Shown piece by piece: positions 1 through 11,663 of a stretch of DNA of 64,000 nt. The notes beneath the pieces are model-generated. The model ran no database searches and had not been told where the DNA came from. It saw only the letters and a program-made list of their open reading frames with translations. Source of the DNA: Methyloversatilis sp. (GTDB lineage: Bacteria > Pseudomonadota > Gammaproteobacteria > Burkholderiales > Rhodocyclaceae); contig NZ_JAUYRO010000037.1 in NCBI RefSeq assembly GCF_030696805.1, forward strand, positions 1 through 64,000, written 5' to 3'. The position numbers were made by a program, and so were the translations under genes. Every line of letters begins with the position of its first letter. Positions within the stretch are counted from its first letter, which is position 1.

Positions 1-118
1 CAGCAATGGGGCGGGGGGCCAATCTACGAACGAGGTCAGCCAAAGGCTGCCTCAAGGAGCGGACGGCCTCCCCGGTGATCAATCTCTGTGCAGCCATTCG
101 GCTACAGGATTAAACATA

Positions 119-470
119 CAAGGAGCGGACCCTGTCCGCGAGACGCGCGTTATTCCCGCGCCGTCACGTGTTCGAAGACCTGGATCGCCTGCGGGGCAGG
201 CTCCTACGAAAACCGCGACGGCTTGCCCTTCGTAGGAGCGGACCCTGTCCGCGATACGGACGTGAATCACGCGACATCGCATGATCGAAGACCGCATCGC
301 CTGCGGGGCAGGCTCCTACGAAAACCGCGACGGTGTTGCCGTTCGTAGGAGCGGACCCTGTCCGCGAGACGCGCGTTATTCCCGCGCCGTCACGTGTTCG
401 AAGACCTGGATCGCCTGCGGGGCAGGCTCCTACGAAAACCGCGACGGTGTTTGTCTTTCGCAGAGCGGAC
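119..470. repeat. Three tandem copies of a 113-bp palindromic repeat plus a degenerate fourth
   Basis: The core GGAGCGGACCCTGTCCGCG starts at 122, 235 and 348, an exact 113-bp period, with a decayed start near 462. Each unit opens with GTAGGAGCGG (AAGGAGCGG in copy 1) and closes with the inverse GGCAGGCTCCTACG, so it can fold on itself like a REP/BIME element. Copies 1 and 3 share the same middle; copy 2 differs there. A shorter related piece lies near 54-66. The whole stretch 1-529 holds only this repeat DNA downstream of the response regulator gene; reading frames in it are side effects of the repeat. Confidence 0.85.
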
Positions 471-529
471 GCTGTCCGCGATGCGGTCGCTGACGAACGC
501 TGACGCGAATTCCGTCTCTGGAATGCGCG

Positions 530-979
530 TCAGTTTCCGGGCGGATCGACCGGTTCGTTCAGCACCAGCCAGTACAGGCCGAGCTGGCCGACGGCGTAGA
601 TGAACTTTTCGAAATCGACCGGTTTGCGGATGTAGCTGTTGGCGCCGAGCTGGTAGGCCTCGTAGATGTCCTGCTGCTCGCGCGAGGTGGTCAGGATGAC
701 GACCGGGAGCAGGTTGGTGCGGGCGTCGGCGCGCACGCGGCGCAGCACTTCGAGACCGTCGACGCGGGGCAGCTTCAGGTCGAGCAACACGACTGCCGGT
801 GCCACGGAAAGGTCGCGGCCGGCGTGACCGCCGGTCCCGAACAGATAGTCGAGCGCCTCGACTCCGTCGCGCGCCACGATGACTTCGTTGGCGATGCGGT
901 TCTTGTTGAACGCTCGCAGCGTCAGCGCTTCATCGTCGGGATTGTCTTCAACCAGCAGTATCGGGCGTTCGCTTGCCAT
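530..979 (-). CDS. Single-domain response regulator, Rcp1/CheY-like
   Basis: A 149-residue stand-alone receiver domain. The acidic pocket is ED at residues 11-12, the phospho-acceptor is Asp67 in the LLDLKLP strand, the conserved Thr lies in VVILTTSRE, and the Lys in IRKPVDF. No output domain follows, as in the Rcp1 family that pairs with phytochrome-type and PAS-rich histidine kinases. The ATG at 979 was chosen because MASERPILLVEDN is the normal receiver start; the longer frame runs back into the kinase gene. It lies 16 nt after the kinase stop on the same strand, so the two are very probably co-transcribed and a phosphotransfer pair. The downstream target cannot be told from sequence. Confidence 0.9.
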   Translation of the reverse strand: MASERPILLVEDNPDDEALTLRAFNKNRIANEVIVARDGVEALDYLFGTGGHAGRDLSVAPAVVLLDLKLPRVDGLEVLRRVRADARTNLLPVVILTTSREQQDIYEAYQLGANSYIRKPVDFEKFIYAVGQLGLYWLVLNEPVDPPGN

Positions 980-995
980 AAGAACCTGTCCAAGG

Positions 996-3913
996 TCATC
1001 CGTTTCCGGTCGGAACGGACTCGAGCGTGAAATAAAAGCATGCCCCGCGTTCGACTTCGGCTTCAGCCCATATCCGTCCGCCGTGCCGATGGACGACACG
1101 ATGCACGATCGCAAGCCCGATCCCGCTGCCGGTGAAGTCGCCGACCGAATGCAGACGCTGGAACGGTCCGAACAGCTTCGATGCGTATCGCATGTCGAAT
1201 CCTGCGCCGTCGTCTTTCACAAAATACACGAGCTCCCGATCGCGTTGCAAGCAACCGACTTCGATGCGTGCAGCCTCGTGACGACCGGTGAATTTCCATG
1301 CGTTACGCAATAAATTATCCAATGCGATACGCAGCAGATTCGCATCAGCATACACGCGCATCGACGGCTGGATGAGGAATTCTGCCCGCCGCTGAGGTTC
1401 GCCGCGCATCAGCTCTGCTGCAATGTCGCGCACCAGTGCACTGACGTCGACGCTCTGCCGGTTCATTTCATTGCGGGTGATGCGTGCCAGACCGAGCAGG
1501 TCGTCGATCAGCCGATGCATGCGCTGGGTGGCGGCGCGGATGCGCTGCAGATAGTCGCGGCCGCGGTCGTCGAGTTTCTCCGCGTAGTCTTCCTCGATCA
1601 TGCGCGAAAAGCCGTCGATGCCCCGCAAAGGTGCGGCCAGATCGTGCGAGATCGAATAGCTGAAGCTTTCGAGCTCTCGCATGGCGGTCAGCAGTTCTGC
1701 CGTGCGTTCGCGCACCCGGGTTTCCAGGCGCTGGTTCAGCGCGACGACGCTGCGTTCGGCTTCTTTCTGCGCGCGGATGTCGAGTCCGGTGCCGAGCAGG
1801 TGCGGCGAACCGTCGAGGTCGATGCGGTACAGGCTGAAGGCGTGGGCGCGCGCTTCGCCGTCGGCCGCCAGCAGGTCGGCTTCGAAACTGGCGTCGCGCT
1901 GGATCAATGCCCGGCGCGCCTGGCGTTTCAACAGGCGGTGGCTTTCCGGCGGAAACAGATCAAGCGTTGCCTTGCCGAGCAGATTGGCCGCCGAAAGGCC
2001 GGTGATGGCCTGCAGGTTTTCGTTCCATCGGCGCAGCGTGCCCGTTGCGTCGAGCAGGAAGAAGGCGCCGGGCATGCTGCGCACCAGCGCAGCCGAGAAG
2101 TTCTCTTCACGCCGCGCCGTATCAAGGGCACGCCGACGGGCCGTGTCGTCGGAAAAGATCCAGATCGTTTCGCCACCGGCCTGGACATCGTGGTCGAGCT
2201 GCCGCACTGAAATATAGGCATGCAACGCGCTGCCGTCGTTGCGGCACAGGACGGATTCCTGGGCGTGCGGTGCCGGCGCACTGGACGCGGCGCCGTGCAA
2301 CAGGGCGTCGAGATCATCTTCTTCGTGGAAGAAGCGGCCGACTGTTTCGCCGATCAGTTCATCGCGCCGGAAGCCGAAAATCTCTTCGCAGCGGCGGTTG
2401 CAGTCTGCGATGCGGCCGTTGCGCGCGTAGACGATGGCGACCGGTACGTCGTCGAGCAGCGCCTGCTTTTCGGCCGCCAGTGCGCGCGTGGCCTGTTCCG
2501 CACGCTTGCGTTCGGTGATGTCGGTGATCGACCCGGAGAAGCGCAGCACCCTTCCCTTGTCGCTGCGCGTCGCCAGGCCGCGGTCACGCACCCAAAGGTA
2601 ATGACCTGCTTCGTGCCGCATGCGGTATTCGATGTCGAACGCCTCGCGCCGCAGGAAGTGCTCGTCGATCGCATGTTCGAGCCGCGACAGATCATCCGGA
2701 TGCACCCGCTCCAGCAGCTGTTCGTGGGTCTGTGGCTGCAGCGACTGCTGCATGCCGAGCAGCTCGCTCAACCGCGGCGACAGGAAATAGCGGCCGGCTC
2801 CGATGTCCCAGTCCCATGCGCCGTCGAATGAACCGCGCACCGCGTGGAACAGTCGTGCCTCGCTTTCGCGCAGCGAATCGAGGGTCATCCGCTCGCGCGT
2901 CACGTCTTCGAGTGTGCCGGACAGGCATACCGCCTTGCCTGTCGTGTCGTGGCTGGCTACCGCGCGCAGTCGGAACCAGCGGTAGGTGCCGTCGCGGGCG
3001 CGCACGCGGATCTGGTCATCGCTGCGTTCGATCTCGCGCGCAACGAGACGCTCTCGCGCCCGGCGAACGGTGGTCGCATCGTCGGGATGCGTTGCGGCGG
3101 TCCAGTTGAATTGCCGGCCGAAGCCATCGTCCGCGTCGTAGCCGAGGAGCGATGGAAAGCGATCGCTGTACCAGATGTCGCCGGTGTCGAGCTGCCACTC
3201 CCATTCCGCTTCGTCGTGCGACAGCGCGAGTCGCTCAAGCCGAGCCAGTTGCGCGGCCAGGCGGTCGTGCTCCCGTTCCAGCACCTGGCCTGCTGCCACC
3301 AGCGCCGCATCAAGCGGCGCCAGTGCGTCGTCGGGCGATAGCGTTGCGGCGCCCCGCGGCGTGCCGGCGGCCAGCGCCCGCGTCGCCCCGGTCAAGGCAT
3401 TCACCGAGCGCGCCAGCCTGCGCTCCATCAGCAGGCGCGCCCCCTGCGTGACAAGAAGACACAGCGCCCCCAGTGCAAGCGCGGCCAGCAGGAGGGCGAG
3501 CAGCGGCGAGTGGGCGCCGGTGCGCTGCGCGCCGATCGACAGCCAGCCGAGCTGTACTGTTTTGTGCCGCAGCGGCCCGTCGGCCCGGATCAGCGCACCC
3601 TCGTCGGCGGAACCCGGATTGCCGATGCGCAGGAGGATGCCGCCTTGATCATCGCTGATGGTCGCGTCGGTGATGACATCGCGTTCGACTGGATCGCGCA
3701 GCAGCTGCTCGATCTCGCCGAGGCGCTGCACCGCCAGCAGTCGGGCGATTTCCGGTGCGAGTTCATCGTGCAGCGCGCCGACATCGCCGCGAGACGACAG
3801 TGCGGCCAGCCCGAGCGCCAGCAGCAGGACAAAACCTGCCAGCGCGACCAGACGCCACAGCGCGCCGGGCGTGCGGCCTGGCGGCTTGACGGTAGGCGTC
3901 GGCAGATCGGTCA

Positions 3914-3914
<1 letters not shown>
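996..3914 (-). CDS. Membrane-bound multi-PAS sensor histidine kinase
   Basis: A 972-residue sensor kinase. Hydrophobic segments at about residues 21-40 and 137-158 flank a short periplasmic region. Four PAS/PAC-like modules follow at about 230-340, 355-470, 485-595 and 605-715, the first two ending in typical GTLEDVTRER and GSITDITERK PAC tails. A coiled linker leads to the HisKA domain with phospho-acceptor His757 in SYSISHDLAAPLRGI, then an HATPase domain with the N box near DNLLRNAWKFTG and the G boxes DDGAGF and GSGIGLAIVHRVV. The H-box style is that of the bacteriophytochrome-like kinases that use small Rcp1-type partners, matching the response regulator directly downstream. Its start shares one base with the prmB stop (TGATG). 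The stimulus is unknown; no haem, FAD or bilin ligand residue was identified with confidence. Confidence 0.9.
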
Positions 3915-7199
<3,285 letters not shown>

Positions 7200-7323
7200 G
7201 TCGTCTCCGCGTGCGGCCGATCGGCCGCGGTGTCAAAGCCCAGCCATATTCTGGCGCGCTTCACGTTGTCATGCACACTCCACAGCCGATGTACCTGCAC
7301 CCCGACTCTTTCCCGAGGTGCGA

Positions 7324-7445
7324 CCCTCACCCCCAACCCCTCTCCCGCTGATGCTGCCCTCACCCCCAACCCCTCTCCCGCTGATGCGGGAGAGGGGGGT
7401 GGAGGCGCGGGGGTTGTTTCCCTCTCCCGCATCAGCGGGAGAGGG
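7324..7445. repeat. Direct and inverted repeat block between pilU and dapD
   Basis: Two direct copies of a 31-bp unit beginning CCCTCACCCCCAACCCC start at 7324 and 7357. The end of the second copy, CCTCTCCCGCTGATG, is followed at once by CGGGAGAGG, and a further CTCTCCCGC / GCGGGAGAGGG hairpin lies at 7420-7445. The block can form one or two strong stem-loops in the RNA between dapD and pilU, so it may reduce read-through or protect the upstream message. It resembles widespread intergenic REP-like families. The rest of 7200-7498 shows no gene. Confidence 0.75.
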
Positions 7446-7498
7446 TGGCGCGCAGCGCCGGGTGAGGGTCACGCGGTCAAGACGAGCGGCACCGCCAG

Positions 7499-8317
<819 letters not shown>

Positions 8318-8356
8318 ATCGGGTGTCCCGTAATAAATCGTTGAAATGGAAGAAAA

Positions 8357-8362
8357 ATTATA
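8357..8362 (-). promoter_or_regulatory. Perfect -10 hexamer (TATAAT) upstream of dapD
   Basis: Read on the minus strand, TATAAT ends 39 bases before the dapD ATG, in the short dapC-dapD gap. No good -35 hexamer sits at 16-18 bp (the best is GACTGT), so the promoter may be weak or activator-dependent. It would let dapD-pilU-dapE-prmB be transcribed separately from dapC. Confidence 0.45.
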
Positions 8363-8395
8363 CCGAATGAGTGGCCGGAACAGTCGGGCCGGCGC

Positions 8396-9616
8396 TCAGA
8401 GCGCGTGGCAGAACTGCACGATGCGCTCGGCCGCTTCGATGCACTGGCTGCCCGGTGCAACCAGGGCGATGCGGACGAAGCCGGCGCCCGGATTGACGCC
8501 GCCGGCGCTGCGCGCCAGATAGCTGCCGGGCAAAACAGCCACATTATATTCGGCGAGCAGCCGGCGGGCGAACACGGTGTCGTCCAGGGCGGCCGGCGTG
8601 CGCGCCCACAGGTAGAAACTCGCATCCGGCAGCGGCGCATGCATGACCGACGCGATGCGTGGCTGCACCGCGTGGAATTTAGCGCGGTACTGATCGCGGT
8701 TGTCGCGCACGTGCGCCTCGTCTGACCATGCGGCGACGCTGGCCGCCTGCACCGCCAGCCCCATCGCGCTGCCGTGATAGGTGCGATACAGCAGGAAGCG
8801 CTTGATCAGCCGCGCATCGCCGGCTACGAAACCGCTGCGCAGTCCGGGCACGTTGGAGCGCTTCGACAGGCTGGAGAACACCACCAGCCGCTCGAAACCG
8901 GTGCGCCCGAGTGCGTGCGCCGCCTGCAGGCCGCCGAGCGGCGGGGCGTCTTCGTCGAAATAGATTTCCGAATAGCACTCGTCCGACGCGATGACGAAAC
9001 CGTGGCGGTCGGCCAGCTCGAACAGCGTGCGCCATTCGTCCAGCGTCATCACCTTGCCGCACGGGTTGGCCGGCGAGCACACGTAGATCAGCTGCACGCC
9101 TTTCCACCCGGCGTCCGGGATGCGGTCGAAATTGCAGGCGAAGTCATCCTCCGGCAACTGGTTGTAGAAGCGGATCTGCGCGCCGGCCAGCAAGGCCGCG
9201 CCTTCGTAGATCTGATAGAAGGGGTTGGGCGACAGCACCGCCGCGTCCGGCCGGCTGGCGTCGATCACGCTCTGCGCGAACGAAAACAGCGCCTCGCGCG
9301 AGCCATTCACCGGCAGCACCTGGGTCGCCGCGCTCACCGCCGGCAAACCATAGCGGCGCTTGATCCAGCCCGCGATACACTCGCGCAGCCCATCCAGCCC
9401 GGCGGTCGTCGGATAGACCGACAGGCCGTCCAGCGCGCCGGTCAGTGCATCCTTGATCAGCTGCGGCGTGGCATGCTGCGGCTCGCCGATCGACAGGCGC
9501 ACCAGCGGCAGATGCGCCGGGCCGCTGATGCCGGCAGTCAATTCCTTCAGTCTTTCAAAGGGATAGGGCTGGAGCAGCGCCAGGTGCGGCGTGACGGGCA
9601 GGGTGTCGTTCGGCAT
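8396..9616 (-). CDS. dapC: N-succinyldiaminopimelate aminotransferase DapC
   Basis: A 406-residue fold-type I PLP aminotransferase. SLSKRSNVPGLRSGF holds the PLP-binding Lys; VCSPANPCGKVM contains the conserved Asn that contacts PLP, and SDECYSEIYFD is also typical. It converts N-succinyl-2-amino-6-ketopimelate to N-succinyl-LL-DAP using glutamate. The position upstream of dapD with dapE nearby supports DapC rather than a general aspartate or arginine-pathway aminotransferase. The 117-bp gap to the divergent transporter (9617-9733) should carry both promoters; I could not define convincing boxes. Confidence 0.93.
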   Translation of the reverse strand: MPNDTLPVTPHLALLQPYPFERLKELTAGISGPAHLPLVRLSIGEPQHATPQLIKDALTGALDGLSVYPTTAGLDGLRECIAGWIKRRYGLPAVSAATQVLPVNGSREALFSFAQSVIDASRPDAAVLSPNPFYQIYEGAALLAGAQIRFYNQLPEDDFACNFDRIPDAGWKGVQLIYVCSPANPCGKVMTLDEWRTLFELADRHGFVIASDECYSEIYFDEDAPPLGGLQAAHALGRTGFERLVVFSSLSKRSNVPGLRSGFVAGDARLIKRFLLYRTYHGSAMGLAVQAASVAAWSDEAHVRDNRDQYRAKFHAVQPRIASVMHAPLPDASFYLWARTPAALDDTVFARRLLAEYNVAVLPGSYLARSAGGVNPGAGFVRIALVAPGSQCIEAAERIVQFCHAL

Positions 9617-9733
9617 GTCAGTCAGGGTGATGAATCACAGTTGCGGGTCTTTCGGACGCAGCGGGGTCAGTCATCGAATCCGGCTTTGTCCACACCGTGG
9701 GTTTTGGCCCACACCATATAAGTATACGTAGAC

Positions 9734-10663
9734 ATGCTCGCTTCCCGCGTGCCGCGTTCGCGGCGCCTTCCTTCCGCTGCCCTGCTGTGCGGCGGCGTCG
9801 TCTGGGGGCTCATCTGGTATCCCTACCGCGTCATCGAGGCGGCCGGCATGGGTGGCGTCACGGCGACCTTCATCACGTACGCCATCGCCTTCCTTCTCGG
9901 GCTGATTCCGCTGTGGCCGGTGCTGCGCAGGACGCGCCCCAGCCTGTGGCTGGTCGCGCTCGCGCTGGCCGCAGCCGGCACCAACCTCGGTTACGTGCTC
10001 GGCGCGCTCGACGGCGAGGTGATGCGCGTGCTGCTGCTGTTCTACCTGTCGCCGCTATGGACGGTGCTGCTGTCGCGCCTGCTGCTCGGCGAACGCCTGA
10101 GCCGCGTCGGCGCCGGCGTGATCGCGCTGTCGCTGGCTGGCGCCGTCGTCATGCTGTGGCGACCCGAACTGGGCCTGCCCTGGCCGCAGGGCTCGGCCGA
10201 ATGGATGGGGCTGGGCGCCGGCATCTGCTTTGCCGGCGTGAACGTGATGGTGCGGCGCACCGCCCACATCGCCATCGAACAGAAGGTGATGGCCGTGTTC
10301 CTCGGCGTCATCGCCGTCGCCCCGTTCGCCGCCTGGCTGCGCGGCGAGTCGCCGCTGAGCGAGATCGCCGCCATCAGCCCGGAAACCTGGGCCGTGCTCA
10401 TCATCCTCGGCGGCGTGCTGGTGGTGGTGAATCTGGTCGTGCAGTACGGCATCACCTTCGTAGCCGCCAACGCCGCCATCGCGCTGTTCCTGTTCGAACT
10501 GGTCGTCGCCGCCCTGTCGTCGTGGTGGCTGGCGGGCGAGGCGATGGGCGTGAAGGAGTGGGTCGGTGGCGCGATGATCATCGCGGCCAGTCTGTTTTCA
10601 GGGCATCTGGAGCCGGCGCAGACAGACCGCGAGCCGGAGAGCAAGGCTGCGTCCCCGACGTAG
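9734..10663 (+). CDS. EamA/DMT-superfamily transporter, intact
   Basis: A 309-residue integral membrane protein with about ten hydrophobic helices arranged as two EamA repeats (about 15-145 and 160-295), such as AALLCGGVVWGLIWYPYR at the start of repeat 1. Members export metabolites or amino acids; the substrate cannot be read from sequence. Transcribed divergently from dapC. Its 3' third (10302-10621) is present again as a truncated, slightly diverged copy at 27397-27716, which makes this gene the left edge of an inserted or duplicated region. The last dozen residues differ between the copies. The gene converges on vapC, 47 bp away. Confidence 0.85.
   Translation: MLASRVPRSRRLPSAALLCGGVVWGLIWYPYRVIEAAGMGGVTATFITYAIAFLLGLIPLWPVLRRTRPSLWLVALALAAAGTNLGYVLGALDGEVMRVLLLFYLSPLWTVLLSRLLLGERLSRVGAGVIALSLAGAVVMLWRPELGLPWPQGSAEWMGLGAGICFAGVNVMVRRTAHIAIEQKVMAVFLGVIAVAPFAAWLRGESPLSEIAAISPETWAVLIILGGVLVVVNLVVQYGITFVAANAAIALFLFELVVAALSSWWLAGEAMGVKEWVGGAMIIAASLFSGHLEPAQTDREPESKAASPT
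10302..10621 (+). repeat. Left direct repeat: 3' part of the EamA transporter gene
   Basis: This 320-bp stretch aligns without gaps to 27397-27716 at a constant offset of 17095 bases. I count nine mismatches; six are synonymous and three change residues (Ser/Gly, Val/Ala, Val/Leu). Similarity may reach back to about 10292 with a one-base gap. Both copies have the same orientation and bracket the RTX/type I secretion island. Confidence 0.9.
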
Positions 10664-10710
10664 TTCGATGCACTCTTCGATGCATTCGGGTTGGGTCGGT
10701 GAGTCGCTGG

Positions 10711-11148
10711 TCAGGGCGCAACGACTTCGAGCCGTGCGAAGTGATTCCGGTAGGGCTTCGGGTCGCGGGTCAGCACGCGCAGATTGGATACTGCGGCATG
10801 GGCGCCAATGAAGAAGTCGGGCAGCGGTGTGTCTCTGGCGCCGCCACGGCGCCGATACAGTGCATAGGCAGCGGCTGCGAGGGAGGATGCGGCCCACGGC
10901 AAGGGTGTCCGCGAGGTGTCATAGATATCCAGCATTGCATCCAGCGCGCCAATGTCCGGATCGGGAATCAGCAGTTCGGTGTAGATGACGATGTTCACGT
11001 GCAGGGGGAATCGCTCGCTGCAGCGCTGCAATTGCTCCACCGCCCACTCATGCCAGGGGCTGGCATCGTCTATGCAGTCCACCCAGACATTCGTATCGAC
11101 GAGCACGCCGGCCGAACCGTCATAGCTGGAAAGGCTGGGGAGTACCAC
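10711..11148 (-). CDS. VapC-type PIN-domain toxin
   Basis: A 145-residue PIN-domain ribonuclease, the toxin of a type II toxin-antitoxin pair. The first acidic residue is in VLVDTNVWVDC, a conserved Glu lies in IVIYTELL, and the later acidic cluster is in LPDFFIGAHAAV followed by LTRDPKPYRNHF. It starts at a GTG whose first G is the last base of the antitoxin TAG stop (TAGTG), a tight coupling typical of such pairs. It is the first gene inside the left repeat and converges on the EamA gene. The target RNA is unknown. Confidence 0.85.
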   Translation of the reverse strand: MVLPSLSSYDGSAGVLVDTNVWVDCIDDASPWHEWAVEQLQRCSERFPLHVNIVIYTELLIPDPDIGALDAMLDIYDTSRTPLPWAASSLAAAAYALYRRRGGARDTPLPDFFIGAHAAVSNLRVLTRDPKPYRNHFARLEVVAP

Positions 11149-11420
11149 TATGCGGCGCCGTCGGTGGGATCGTCGCCCCGGATGAAACGCATGATTTCGT
11201 CGGCGCCCATCGGTCTGAATTCAGCACCCATACTGCCGCGTACCCGTGCAGCGGCGGCCTTGAGCTGATCGCGGCGGTCTTCCTTGACGCGCGTACCGAC
11301 AAGGGAAATGACGATCTTGCTGCCTTCAAGGCTGAACGTCACCTCGCTGCCCGGCGCAACGCCTGCAGCGTCGCGTATGTGCTTGGGGATGGTGACCTGT
11401 CCTTTTTCGGTGACGAGCAT
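11148..11420 (-). CDS. AbrB/SpoVT-fold antitoxin (VapB-like)
   Basis: A 90-residue protein beginning MLVTEKGQVTIPKHIRDAAG, the classic swapped-hairpin AbrB DNA-binding fold, with a charged C-terminal tail that would wrap the PIN toxin. The ATG at 11420 was chosen because the fold begins at this Met; the longer frame to 11582 adds no recognisable sequence. Expected to neutralise the downstream VapC and autorepress the operon. The region 11421-11608 should hold its promoter, but no clear operator was found. Confidence 0.85.
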   Translation of the reverse strand: MLVTEKGQVTIPKHIRDAAGVAPGSEVTFSLEGSKIVISLVGTRVKEDRRDQLKAAAARVRGSMGAEFRPMGADEIMRFIRGDDPTDGAA

Positions 11421-11608
11421 CGCATTCTCACGAGTAGGAATTGGAAGTAAGAATTTTACCCGCAAGGGCTGGCGAACAACACAGGGTGCTGTCTTCGCCA
11501 CTGAACACGGGAAATCGACTTCTGCAAGCACCCTGAAACTCATCGCACTGACCTTGCGCGCGCTGCTCCCAAGAAGTGCCACCCGACGGCTGCGCCCGTC
11601 CGGACGCT

Positions 11609-11658
11609 TGCACAGATTGAGGCAGCGAGGCGCTCATCCCGCCGCCTCAATCTGTGCA
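11609..11658 (-). terminator. 15-bp perfect inverted repeat just past the RTX stop codon
   Basis: Arms TGCACAGATTGAGGC (11609-11623) and GCCTCAATCTGTGCA (11644-11658) are perfect complements around a 20-nt loop. The stem begins 5 nt after the RTX stop on the minus strand, where a terminator is expected. There is no T run after it in either direction, so it may instead be a 3' stabilising stem, a Rho-assisted site or an element end. Confidence 0.55.
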
Positions 11659-11663
11659 GGGAG

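Noticed and set aside
119-470. CRISPR array
   Set aside because: The repeated unit is itself palindromic and fills the whole 113-bp period; there are no short repeats with unique spacers and no cas gene.
9681-9733. Promoter for the EamA gene at TATAAG/TATACG
   Set aside because: Suitable -10-like hexamers exist but no -35 at acceptable spacing, so no promoter was called.
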